A stretch of 64,000 bases of DNA from Streptacidiphilus jeojiense (GTDB taxonomy: Bacteria > Actinomycetota > Actinomycetes > Streptomycetales > Streptomycetaceae). Below the pieces are notes generated by a model. That model was not told where the DNA came from and ran no database searches. It was given only the letters and a program-made list of their open reading frames with translations. The stretch covers positions 62,001 to 126,000 of the forward strand of contig NZ_JOEH01000006.1 of NCBI RefSeq assembly GCF_000719095.1, read 5' to 3'. This document shows positions 36,144-43,644 of this stretch, in pieces; position 1 is the first letter of the stretch; each line of letters starts with the position of its first letter. The position numbers and the translations under genes are program-made.

Positions 36144-38156
36144 ATGACTCGTCGCCGTACAGCGACGGCAGCAGCCGTCGGCGTGGCTGCGCTCGCCTGC
36201 GTCGCCGCCCTGCCGCAGAGCAGCCTGCACCAGTCCCACCGGCACCTGGCCGGCTACTCCGTCGGCACCCCGGTGGTCGACAAGGTCAAGGGTGGTCCGT
36301 GGACCCTCTCCCAGGGGGACCCGGCGTTCGGCAGCACCATCAGCGTCGGCGGGGTGACCTACCCCAATGTGGCCGTCGACCCGGCCGGCACCGGTGCCGT
36401 GCCCGCGCAGAGCGGCTCCACCGGCACCCCCGGTCCGCTCACCGGCTACTGCTCCACCGACAACGGCACCAGCTCGGCGACCGGCACGGTGCTGCGCCAG
36501 CCCAAGGGCAGCGTGCTGCCGATGCAGCCGTACTACTTCCCGTTCGTCACCAGCGACGACGGCGGCCGCACGCTGACCGGCTACTTCGACTACCGGCCGA
36601 AGGACACGGACGAGGCGGTGGTCTCGGCCACCTCGACCGACCACGGCAAGACCTGGAAGTACACCGGCGAGGCGCTGGAGCAGAACGCGGGCCTGTGCGC
36701 GACCGGCAACACCGACGACGACGGCCAGGGCCACGCCTTCGTGCTGTCCGTTCCCGGCTACGGCGGCAACGGCCAGGCGGGCAGCGGCAAGCGGGCGCAG
36801 GTCCTCTACACGCTGAGCCGTCCCACCGGGGACGCGCTGGGCGTCAACCTGATCGTGCACAAGCTCACGCCCAAGGGCGACGACCCGCTGGCCGGACTGC
36901 CGGCGACCGAACCGGTCGGCATGGGCGGCAGCACCACCGCCACCGCGGCGGTCAGCATCCCGGCCGGTCCGACCGGCGCGGGCGTCACCGTGAACGTCGG
37001 CTCGACCGCGAACTTCGAGCAGCCGGGCCACTTCAACGTCGACGGCCACATCGTGGACTGCAACGACGCCGCCGCCACGGCCACCGCGCTGACCGGGTGC
37101 ACCACCCGCGACGCGGCCGGGGTCAGCGTCGCGGCGGGCGACGCGGTCAAGGCGGACGCGGTGATCCCGGCCGGCGCCGACCAGACCTCGGGTCTGATCG
37201 CCCCGGACGGCATCATCAGCACCCTGTCGCACTACCAGGGCGCGCCCAGGGGCAGCGTCGCGGTGCTCTACACCGAGAAGATCGTCAACTACTTCACCCC
37301 GACCACCACCACGGCGGCCGTGACGCTGCCCGCCGCCACCATTCCGGTCGCGGACACCTCCGCGCTGCAGCCGAGCGGCGGTTCGGTGACCGTGAGCCTG
37401 GGCACGGCGGCCGGCATCGTGCAGGTCAGCTGCACCGGCGCGGACGCGACCGATCTGACCGGCTGCACCGGTGGCACCGGTGCGGTGGCCAAGGGCAGCA
37501 GCGTCGGCGCCCCCGGCGCGGCCACCGTCCCCTACGCCCAGCTGGCAGCGATCGGCGAGGGCAAGAACAAGCCCAAGTCGCTCTACGGCAACAACGAGGA
37601 CTACTCGGTGGTCCGCGCCGCCTACACCTACGACGGCGTGCACTTCACCGACCTCGGCCAGGTCTCCGGACTCAACGACCCGACCTCCAGCAGCGACTCG
37701 GTGCTGCGCTGGGTCGGCTCGCGCGGCACGGTCATCACCAACCCGGACGGCAGCTACGGCCTGTTCCTGTCCGGTGCCTACGCCTCGGACGGTGACAGCG
37801 ACGCCTTCAACCAGATCTTCTACTCCTCGTCCGAGGACGGGAAGAACTGGAGCACCCCGCAGAAGCTGATCGGCACCGACTACACCTTCTCCGCCCTGGC
37901 GAAGCAGGCGACCAGCGGTGGCGCGCTCGGCCTCTCCGGCTACTACTCGGGCCGGGTCTACGACCCGACCGTGGTGCAGAACGGCAATGGCACGCTGACC
38001 ATGCTGTTCGCCGGCTACTCCACGCCCAAGCCGCTGCCGAGCACCGGCTCGGTGCAGGGCACCGACCCGAGCAGCCTCTACACCGTCCCGGCGGCCCAGC
38101 CCGCCGAGTACCGCACCATCCTCAGCGTGACCCTGCGTCCGGACTGGACCCGCTGA
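36144..38156 (+). CDS. secreted sialidase-like (Asp-box) protein
   Basis: A 670-residue exported protein. The signal peptide is MTRRRTATAAAVGVAALACVAA. Two Asp-box motifs characteristic of sialidase-type beta-propellers are visible: SATSTDHGKTWKY (about 150) and SSSEDGKNWSTP (about 575). Between them, about residues 270-490, lies an Ala/Thr/Gly-rich beta-sandwich-like insert with VTVNVGSTANF and VTVSLGTAAGI. The catalytic Arg triad, Tyr and Glu of true sialidases could not be confirmed, so substrate and even activity are uncertain. GAAGG is eight bases upstream of ATG. Its last 35 bases overlap the convergent transporter gene. Confidence 0.75.
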   Translation: MTRRRTATAAAVGVAALACVAALPQSSLHQSHRHLAGYSVGTPVVDKVKGGPWTLSQGDPAFGSTISVGGVTYPNVAVDPAGTGAVPAQSGSTGTPGPLTGYCSTDNGTSSATGTVLRQPKGSVLPMQPYYFPFVTSDDGGRTLTGYFDYRPKDTDEAVVSATSTDHGKTWKYTGEALEQNAGLCATGNTDDDGQGHAFVLSVPGYGGNGQAGSGKRAQVLYTLSRPTGDALGVNLIVHKLTPKGDDPLAGLPATEPVGMGGSTTATAAVSIPAGPTGAGVTVNVGSTANFEQPGHFNVDGHIVDCNDAAATATALTGCTTRDAAGVSVAAGDAVKADAVIPAGADQTSGLIAPDGIISTLSHYQGAPRGSVAVLYTEKIVNYFTPTTTTAAVTLPAATIPVADTSALQPSGGSVTVSLGTAAGIVQVSCTGADATDLTGCTGGTGAVAKGSSVGAPGAATVPYAQLAAIGEGKNKPKSLYGNNEDYSVVRAAYTYDGVHFTDLGQVSGLNDPTSSSDSVLRWVGSRGTVITNPDGSYGLFLSGAYASDGDSDAFNQIFYSSSEDGKNWSTPQKLIGTDYTFSALAKQATSGGALGLSGYYSGRVYDPTVVQNGNGTLTMLFAGYSTPKPLPSTGSVQGTDPSSLYTVPAAQPAEYRTILSVTLRPDWTR

Positions 38157-39309
38157 CGGGTCCGGCGCGGCCCGCTGCCGCATCCCGTCCTGCCTCCCGT
38201 CCGGGCGGCAGGACGGGCGGCAGGACGGGCGGCAGGACGGGACTGCCGATGAACCGGCCCACCGAACCGGCCAGGATCTTCTGCAGCAGGCTGTAGGCGA
38301 GGATCGGCAGCAGTACCGCAGGATGGTCCGGTATCCGGGTCGCCGCCAGTACCGCGCTGGCGCTGCTGTTGTTCATGCCCGACGCGTAGGTGAGCGCCAC
38401 GGCCTCGCCGCGGTCGCAGCGGAGCCGGCCCGCGATCACCCAGCCGCAGAGGAACGACACCGAGCACATCAGCGCCGCGGCGGCGACCACCAGCAGCAGG
38501 AAGTCCGGGTCCGGTCTGCGGACCACCTGGCGCAGCGCCCCGCAGGCGTTGGTGTAGCTGAGGGTGACCACCACCGCCAGGTTGACCAGCCGGATCAGCG
38601 GCGGGGTCGAGCCCCGACCGGACCGGCCGCCCTTGAGCACTGTGGCCAGCCGTCCGGTCAGCAGCCCCAGCAGGCAGGGCAGCACGACGACCAGGACGGC
38701 GAACAGGCTGCCGGCCGTCTTCGCCGCGGCGTGCAGGTCGGCGGCGTAGCCGCCGGTGGTGAGGAATCCGCCCAGGTGCAGACCGAGCGGGATGGTCAGC
38801 GGGCTGAGCAGGGTGGAGCCCAGCACCAGGCCCAGGCTGAGCGTGGCGCTGCCCTCGTCGCCCTGGGAGAAGACGGTGGCGCCGGCCGCCACCGGCATCG
38901 CCCCGATCAGGGCCAGCCCGGCCAGCAGGCTCTGCGCCTCGCGCGGACTGTGCCACCCCTCCGCGCCGACCGAGGCCACCGCCAGCAGCACGCTGGGCAG
39001 CAGCGCGTTGATCGCCACCCCGAGCGCCAGCGGCCCGGGACGGCGCAGCAGCGCGGGCAGCCGCTCGGCCCTGGCCGTCAGCCCGGCGTTGAACACCACC
39101 ACCGCGAGCAGACCCGCCTGCAGCGGAAGTGCGGTGGTGCCGATCCTTCCGAGCGTGACGGAGCGGACCGCCTCCCCGGGACCGGGCAGGACGGCGGCCA
39201 GGACATACGCCCCGACCATGATCCACAGAAGGTTCCGTTGCAGTGCTCCGGCGAGCAGGGTGAGTGCTCCCGTTTCTGGTTCCCTGCGAGATGGCTGCGT
39301 ACCGGCCAT
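38122..39309 (-). CDS. BASS/SBF-family transporter
   Basis: A 395-residue membrane protein with about ten helices, similar to bile acid:sodium symporter (SBF)-type and related arsenite/pantothenate transporters. The family pattern is visible in LALIGAMPVAAGATVFSQGDEGSATLSLGLVLGSTLLSPLT, and in EAVALTYASGMNNSSASAVLAATRIPDHP, where the unwound helix crossover is expected. The C-terminal tail contains PVLPPVLPPVLPPG, produced by a 12-bp DNA repeat. The tail also overlaps the sialidase-like gene on the other strand. GGGGGA is six bases before ATG. Substrate unknown. Confidence 0.85.
   Translation of the reverse strand: MAGTQPSRREPETGALTLLAGALQRNLLWIMVGAYVLAAVLPGPGEAVRSVTLGRIGTTALPLQAGLLAVVVFNAGLTARAERLPALLRRPGPLALGVAINALLPSVLLAVASVGAEGWHSPREAQSLLAGLALIGAMPVAAGATVFSQGDEGSATLSLGLVLGSTLLSPLTIPLGLHLGGFLTTGGYAADLHAAAKTAGSLFAVLVVVLPCLLGLLTGRLATVLKGGRSGRGSTPPLIRLVNLAVVVTLSYTNACGALRQVVRRPDPDFLLLVVAAAALMCSVSFLCGWVIAGRLRCDRGEAVALTYASGMNNSSASAVLAATRIPDHPAVLLPILAYSLLQKILAGSVGRFIGSPVLPPVLPPVLPPGREAGRDAAAGRAGPVSGSSPDAGSR
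38184..38217 (+). terminator. terminator hairpin within the convergent transporter gene
   Basis: CCCGTCCTGCC (38184-38194) pairs with GGCAGGACGGG (38207-38217), 28 bases after the sialidase-like stop. It lies inside the 3' coding part of the BASS-type gene. Confidence 0.7.
38203..38238. repeat. three 12-bp direct repeats
   Basis: Three exact copies of GGGCGGCAGGAC encode the PVLP repeats in the transporter tail. They also supply alternative pairing arms for the terminator hairpin. Confidence 0.9.
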
Positions 39310-39331
39310 GAGGGTTCCCCCGATCGGCGGC

Positions 39332-39383
39332 GATCGACCAGGTCAGCGGTCGATCGATGATGCGGACCTGGTAGGACCGCATC
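39332..39383. promoter_or_regulatory. two inverted repeats upstream of the BASS-type gene
   Basis: GATCGACC (39332-39339) and GGTCGATC (39348-39355) form a 24-bp palindrome. GATGCGG (39359-39365) and CCGCATC (39377-39383) form a second. Both lie 25-75 bases before the transporter start in the divergent region with the 37-residue gene, and look like operator sites. Confidence 0.5.
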
Positions 39384-39452
39384 ACGTCGGCGGGGTCGAT
39401 GTCACGTCAGATCGGTGTGGATCACCTGATCGAGTGGTTTGGGGGTAGCTTT

Positions 39453-39470
39453 GTCTACAGGTATGTAGAC
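39453..39470. promoter_or_regulatory. GTCTAC-N6-GTAGAC operator, site A
   Basis: GTCTACAGGTATGTAGAC, with 7-bp perfect arms, lies 43 bases before the small membrane-protein gene. The same 18-bp architecture recurs at 43566-43583 before the PAP2 gene. No regulator gene with a known matching site is adjacent. Confidence 0.7.
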
Positions 39471-39512
39471 GATGATGACGGCGAAGACGAAGAGCGATCC
39501 AGGAGAAGGCGC

Positions 39513-39626
39513 ATGCGACAGACCCAGCAGGCATGGTCCTGGCTGCAGTCCCGGGAGGGCGGCGAGGTGATGCTGTTCATCGCCCAGGCCGTCGTGCTCT
39601 GGTTCTGGGCGGGTTGGCCCTCCTGA
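39513..39626 (+). CDS. 37-residue small membrane protein
   Basis: A small open frame that starts at ATG 39513, five bases after a strong AGGAGAAGG (39500-39508). The product has an amphipathic N-terminus (MRQTQQAWSWLQSREGG) and one hydrophobic helix (EVMLFIAQAVVLWFWAGW), with five tryptophans. Upstream in-frame codons are Asp/Glu/Arg-rich and probably leader. It is preceded by the 18-bp palindrome and lies next to, and convergent with, the sensor kinase gene at 39672-40820. Its function is unknown. It may be a membrane modulator, such as of the neighbouring transporter or kinase. Confidence 0.6.
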   Translation: MRQTQQAWSWLQSREGGEVMLFIAQAVVLWFWAGWPS

Positions 39627-39671
39627 GTGCGCCGGTCGGCCTGAGCGCGTCAGTCGGGCTGAGCGCGCCGA

Positions 39672-40820
39672 TCAGGCCGCGGGGAGCAGCAGGCTGACGG
39701 CCAGTCCGCCCTCCGGGCGGGCCGTGGCGGTGACCCGGCCGCCGTGGGCGGTGGCGACGGCGCGGACGATGGACAGGCCCAGACCCGCCCCCTCCGGGGC
39801 GTCCGGCCCCGGGGCCCGGCCCCGGCCGCCGCCGCGCTGGAAGGGTTCGAAGAGCCGGTCGAGCCGGTCCGCCGGCAGCGCCGGACCGTCGTTGACGACG
39901 GTGAGCTCGACCCGGTCGGCCCCGCTCCGTGCGCTGGTGACCCGTAGCAGGCCGCCCTCGCTGCCGTACTTCACCGCGTTCTCCAGCAGGTTCGCCACCG
40001 CGATCCCGAGCAGGGCGACACTGCCGTGCAGCGGAGCCGGCCCGAGATCGGACTCCACCCGCAGCCGCCGCTCCCGGCACCGGGCGGCCACCCGGTCCAT
40101 CGCCTCGGCGGCGATGTCGGCCAGGTCGTCCTCCTCCGGATCGGTGAGCCGCTGCTCCGAGCGGGCCAGCGTGAGCAGGGCGTCGATCAGCTGCTGGGCC
40201 CTGACCGTGGAGTCGGCGACGTCGCGCGCCATGCTGCGCCACTGCTCCTGGTCCGGCTCCGGTTTGGCCAGGGTGACCTCGACGGCGGCGCGGGTCAGCG
40301 CGAGCGGGGTGCGCAGTTCGTGGCTGGCGTTGGCGACGAAGCGGCGCTGGGCGGCGAAGGCCGCGTCCAGGCGTTCGAGCATCTGGTCGAAGGTGTCGCC
40401 GAGCTCCTTGAGCTCGTCCGACGGGCCGGAGAGGTTGAGCCGCTCGTGCAGGGTGGTGCCGCTGGCGCGGCGGGCGGCGGCGGTGATGTCGGCGATGGGA
40501 CGCAGCAGCCGCCCGGCGACCCACCAGCCGACCAGCGCCGAGACCGCGACCACCAGCACCAGCAGGGCCAGCGCGACCCGGAGCAGGTGCGAGGCGGCGG
40601 CGTCGCGGATCTGGTCGCTGAGGCCGACGAAGTGGTCGTGGTCGGGGTCCAGGCTGCTGGGGATCTGGTCGTCGGGCAGCGGCTGGAAGATGAAATGGTA
40701 GAAGGCCGTGGTCAGGGCCAGCACCAAGGCGCTGCCGCCGAGGGTGAACAGCGCGGCGTAGGTGAGCGTGAGCCGGGCCCTGATGGTGAGCGGGGGCATC
40801 CCCGGCCGTGGCCGCCTCAT
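39672..40820 (-). CDS. EnvZ/CutS-like sensor histidine kinase
   Basis: A 382-residue kinase with two transmembrane helices (about 16-40 and 78-100) flanking a short ~38-residue extracellular loop rich in Asp and His (DPDHDHFVGLSD), suggestive of metal or small-ligand sensing. A HAMP linker follows (GRLLRPIADITAAARRASGT). The phospho-His is in FVANASHELRTPL. ATPase boxes are NLLENAVKYG, DGPALPADRLDRLFEPF and GAGLGLSIVRAVA. Its ATG overlaps the regulator stop by four bases, so the pair is co-translated. Confidence 0.95.
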   Translation of the reverse strand: MRRPRPGMPPLTIRARLTLTYAALFTLGGSALVLALTTAFYHFIFQPLPDDQIPSSLDPDHDHFVGLSDQIRDAAASHLLRVALALLVLVVAVSALVGWWVAGRLLRPIADITAAARRASGTTLHERLNLSGPSDELKELGDTFDQMLERLDAAFAAQRRFVANASHELRTPLALTRAAVEVTLAKPEPDQEQWRSMARDVADSTVRAQQLIDALLTLARSEQRLTDPEEDDLADIAAEAMDRVAARCRERRLRVESDLGPAPLHGSVALLGIAVANLLENAVKYGSEGGLLRVTSARSGADRVELTVVNDGPALPADRLDRLFEPFQRGGGRGRAPGPDAPEGAGLGLSIVRAVATAHGGRVTATARPEGGLAVSLLLPAA

Positions 40821-41476
40821 GCGCTGATCCGGTAGCCCGCGCCGACCACGGTCTCCACCAGCTCGGGGGCACCGAGCTTGCGGCGCAGCCGGTTGACGGT
40901 GACCCGGACCGTGTTGGTGAACGGGTCCGCGTGCTCGTCCCAGGCGCGCTCCAGCAGCTGCTCCTGGCTGAGCACGGCGCCGTCGGCGGCCATCAGCAGC
41001 TGCAGCACGGCGAACTCCTTGGCGGTGAGCGCGACCGGCTGTCCGGAGCGGTGGACGGTGCGGCGCAGGGTGTCCATGGTCACGTCCCCGCAGCTGAGCA
41101 CGGCGGCGTGGGAGCGGCCCCGGCGGGCCAGGGCCTGGACGCGCAGGGTCAGTTCGGCGAAGGAGAAGGGCTTGCCGAGGTAGTCGTCGGCGCCCAGGGC
41201 CAGGCCGTCGACCCGGTCGTCGGTCCCGGACAGCGCCGTGAGCATCAGCACCATCGGCGCGTCGGCCCGCCCGGTCAGCTCGCGGCAGACCTGGTCGCCG
41301 CTGCGTCCGGGCAGGTCCCGGTCCAGCACCATGACGTCGTAGCCGGTGGTGAGGTCGATCTTGGCCAGGGCCTGGTCGCCGTCGTGGCACACGTCCACCG
41401 CCATGCCCTGGTCGCGCAGCCCCTCGGCGATGCGCTCGGCCAGCCGCACCTCGTCCTCCACCAGCAGTATCCGCAT
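40817..41476 (-). CDS. OmpR-family response regulator
   Basis: A 219-residue regulator. The receiver domain begins MRILLVEDEVRLA, with the phospho-Asp in MVLDRDLPG and Lys in DDYLGKPF. The C-terminal winged helix (about 125-219) has VALTAKEFAVLQLLM and TVRVTVNRLRRKLG, ending VGAGYRIS. ATG 41476 fits the family start; a GTG at 41491 would add five residues. The first gene of a two-gene operon with the kinase. Confidence 0.95.
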   Translation of the reverse strand: MRILLVEDEVRLAERIAEGLRDQGMAVDVCHDGDQALAKIDLTTGYDVMVLDRDLPGRSGDQVCRELTGRADAPMVLMLTALSGTDDRVDGLALGADDYLGKPFSFAELTLRVQALARRGRSHAAVLSCGDVTMDTLRRTVHRSGQPVALTAKEFAVLQLLMAADGAVLSQEQLLERAWDEHADPFTNTVRVTVNRLRRKLGAPELVETVVGAGYRISA

Positions 41477-41617
41477 GGCGCCATTGTCCACTGGCTCCCT
41501 GATGGGCTCCTCCGGCCGGCTCCCGGCGAGGTGTGGCCGACCGCTGCGGGGGCAGGAGCCGGGTAGTCTTCGTCCTGTCCGTACACCCCTTGACCTGGAG
41601 TCATTCTGAACAGCGCA

Positions 41618-42907
41618 GTGGCCGAGGGGCTCTCCGTCGCCCTGCTGCTGGGTGTACTGGTCTTCGCGGTGCTACGGCCCAAGGGCTGGCCGGAGGCGGC
41701 CGCCGCGGTCCCGGCCGCCGCCGTGGTGGTGCTCCTGGGCGCGGTCTCGCCGGGCGAGGCCTGGGCGCAGACCCGACTGCTGCTACCAGTGGTGGGATTC
41801 CTGGCCGCGGTGCTGGTCCTGGCCCGGCTCTGCGCGGACGACGGACTGTTCGCTGCCGCCGGTGAGCTGGTGGCCCGGGCCTGCCGGGGACGCCCGGTGC
41901 GGTTGCTGGGCGGCGTGTTCGCGGTGGCCTCGGTCACCACCGCGGTGCTCAGCCTGGACGCCACGGTGGTGCTGCTGACGCCGGTTGTCTTCGCCGCCGC
42001 GGCCAGGGCCGGTGCGCGGCCGCGTCCGCACGTCTACGCCACCGCGCACCTGGCCAACAGCGCTTCGCTGCTGCTGCCGGTCTCCAACCTGACCAATCTG
42101 CTGGCCTTCACCGCCGCCGGGATCTCGTTCGTCCGCTTCGGTGTGGTGATGGCGCCGGCGTGGGTGCTGACCATCGGCATCGAGTACCTGGTCTTCCGCC
42201 GCTTCTTCCGAGCCGACCTGGAGCTGCGGGCGGACCCGCGGGAGGAACCGGAGGAACCCGACCCGGCAGAATCGGCGGACCCGGCCGGACCCACTCCCGT
42301 TCCGCTGTTCACCCTGGTGGTGCTGGCCCTCACGCTGGCCGGCTTCGCCGTGGTCTCGCTGGCCGGGGCCAACCCGGCCTGGGCGGCGCTCGGCGGCGTC
42401 CTGGTGCTGGGCGTGCGCGCGGTGGCCCGGGCGCGCGACCGGCGCCGCGCCACCACGCTGGCGCTGCTGCGCTCGGCCGATCCGCTGTTCTGCGTCTTCG
42501 TGCTGGCGCTCGGGATCGTGGTCGAGGGGGTCATGGTCAACGGGCTGCAGTCGGCGGCGGGCGGGCTGCTGCCGCAGTCCTCGGACCTGCCCGCGCTGCT
42601 GGCGGTCGCGGCGGTGGCGGCCGTGCTGGCGAACGCGATCAACAATCTGCCCGCGATCCTGGCGCTGCTGCCGGTGCTCTCCGCGGGCGGCCCTGGACCG
42701 GTGCTGGCCGCGCTGATCGGGGTGAACCTGGGGCCCAACCTCAGCTACGCCGGATCGCTGGCCACCCTGCTCTGGCGCCGACTGCTCCGCGACCACGGGA
42801 CCGACGCGGAGCTGGGCCTGTTCACCCGTCTCGGTCTCTGGACGGTTCCGGCGACGCTGGTCGTGGCCACCACCGCCCTGTGGGCCATGCTGCGGGTGAC
42901 GAGCTGA
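41618..42907 (+). CDS. ArsB/NhaD-like ion transporter
   Basis: A 429-residue membrane protein with about eleven helices of the ion-transporter superfamily. [17 protein letters not shown] and [21 protein letters not shown] are the first conserved half-site, and [16 protein letters not shown] and [19 protein letters not shown] the second, as in ArsB and NhaD-type proteins. Substrate may be arsenite, sodium or an anion. The middle cytoplasmic loop has a run of Glu/Pro. GTG 41618 is the first usual start, but GGAG (41597-41600) stands five bases before an in-frame CTG at 41606. Its last 86 bases overlap the convergent PAP2 gene. Confidence 0.85.
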   Translation: MAEGLSVALLLGVLVFAVLRPKGWPEAAAAVPAAAVVVLLGAVSPGEAWAQTRLLLPVVGFLAAVLVLARLCADDGLFAAAGELVARACRGRPVRLLGGVFAVASVTTAVLSLDATVVLLTPVVFAAAARAGARPRPHVYATAHLANSASLLLPVSNLTNLLAFTAAGISFVRFGVVMAPAWVLTIGIEYLVFRRFFRADLELRADPREEPEEPDPAESADPAGPTPVPLFTLVVLALTLAGFAVVSLAGANPAWAALGGVLVLGVRAVARARDRRRATTLALLRSADPLFCVFVLALGIVVEGVMVNGLQSAAGGLLPQSSDLPALLAVAAVAAVLANAINNLPAILALLPVLSAGGPGPVLAALIGVNLGPNLSYAGSLATLLWRRLLRDHGTDAELGLFTRLGLWTVPATLVVATTALWAMLRVTS

Positions 42908-43556
42908 GCGCTCGGGTCAGCGCGCCCAGCAGGGGCAGCAGCGCGCCACCGATGACCGCGGCCAGCAGCCACCCGGCGAGCACGTCGGTGGGCCAGTGCA
43001 CCCCGAGGTAGACCCGGTCGACGCCGACCGCGAGCGCCCACAGCGACGGGAGGACCACGGCCGCCGCCCGGGTGGTACGGCGCTGAGCGTGCGTCAGCAG
43101 AGCGGCGGTCAGGCCGATGGCGAGCAGCGCCGAGGTGGTGCTGTGCCCGGACGGGAACGCATGGCCGGAGGCGTAGGCGAGCCAGTCGGCGCGAGGGGGT
43201 CGGGGGCGGCCGACGGCCGTGGCCAGTGAGGTGCGCAGCAGTTCCGCCGATGCCAGTGCCGCCACCCCGACCAGCGCACCGCGCCACCACCAGCGCCGGG
43301 TGCCGGTGGCGACGGCACCCGCCAGGGCGGCTACGGCGTAGGCGGGCGCCCCGGTGCCGGTGACCGCCAGGTCGATGCCGAAGCGGTCGAGGGCGGGGTC
43401 ACGGTGCGTCAGCGCCCAGTGGTGCAGCCCGGTGTCGACGCCGAACGGGCGGCCGTCACGGACCATCACCAGGGCGGTCAGGGCCGCGAGGAGGAGCGCC
43501 GCGGCGAGCAGGCCGAGGCGGACGGGACGCCGGTGACGCCGTGCGATCACTGTCAC
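42822..43556 (-). CDS. PAP2-family membrane phosphatase
   Basis: A 244-residue lipid phosphatase-like protein with about six helices. The three catalytic motifs are present: GRPRPP (KxxxxxxRP-like), FPSGHSTTS and [14 protein letters not shown], with the nucleophilic His in the last. It probably dephosphorylates undecaprenyl pyrophosphate or phosphatidate outside the membrane. The GTG at 43556 was chosen; an ATG at 43589 would add 11 residues and place the operator in coding sequence. Neither has an ideal ribosome binding site. The 3' end overlaps the convergent transporter. Confidence 0.87.
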   Translation of the reverse strand: MTVIARRHRRPVRLGLLAAALLLAALTALVMVRDGRPFGVDTGLHHWALTHRDPALDRFGIDLAVTGTGAPAYAVAALAGAVATGTRRWWWRGALVGVAALASAELLRTSLATAVGRPRPPRADWLAYASGHAFPSGHSTTSALLAIGLTAALLTHAQRRTTRAAAVVLPSLWALAVGVDRVYLGVHWPTDVLAGWLLAAVIGGALLPLLGALTRALSSSPAAWPTGRWWPRPASPEPSRDRDG

Positions 43557-43565
43557 ACCGTAGCG

Positions 43566-43583
43566 TCTACCTCCATGTAGACG
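43566..43583. promoter_or_regulatory. GTCTAC-N6-GTAGAC operator, site B
   Basis: GTCTACCTCCATGTAGAC has 6-bp perfect arms and agrees with site A at 39453-39470 in arms and spacing. It lies ten bases before the PAP2 GTG start and 18 bases from the iron box of the divergent operon. Confidence 0.7.
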
Positions 43584-43601
43584 AGTCATGCGTGGGTTGC
43601 A

Positions 43602-43620
43602 TAAGGTATGCCTAAGCTAA
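43602..43620. promoter_or_regulatory. IdeR/DmdR-like iron box
   Basis: TAAGGTATGCCTAAGCTAA agrees with the actinobacterial iron box consensus TTAGGTTAGGCTAACCTAA at 14 of 19 positions. It is 25 bases upstream of the iron-uptake operon, where iron-dependent repression is expected. Confidence 0.72.
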
Positions 43621-43644
43621 GCATGCCGAACAGAAGGATCACTG

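Noticed and set aside
35862..38183. 773-residue reverse-strand open frame
   Set aside because: Antisense shadow of the sialidase-like gene, with no domain pattern and no ribosome binding site.
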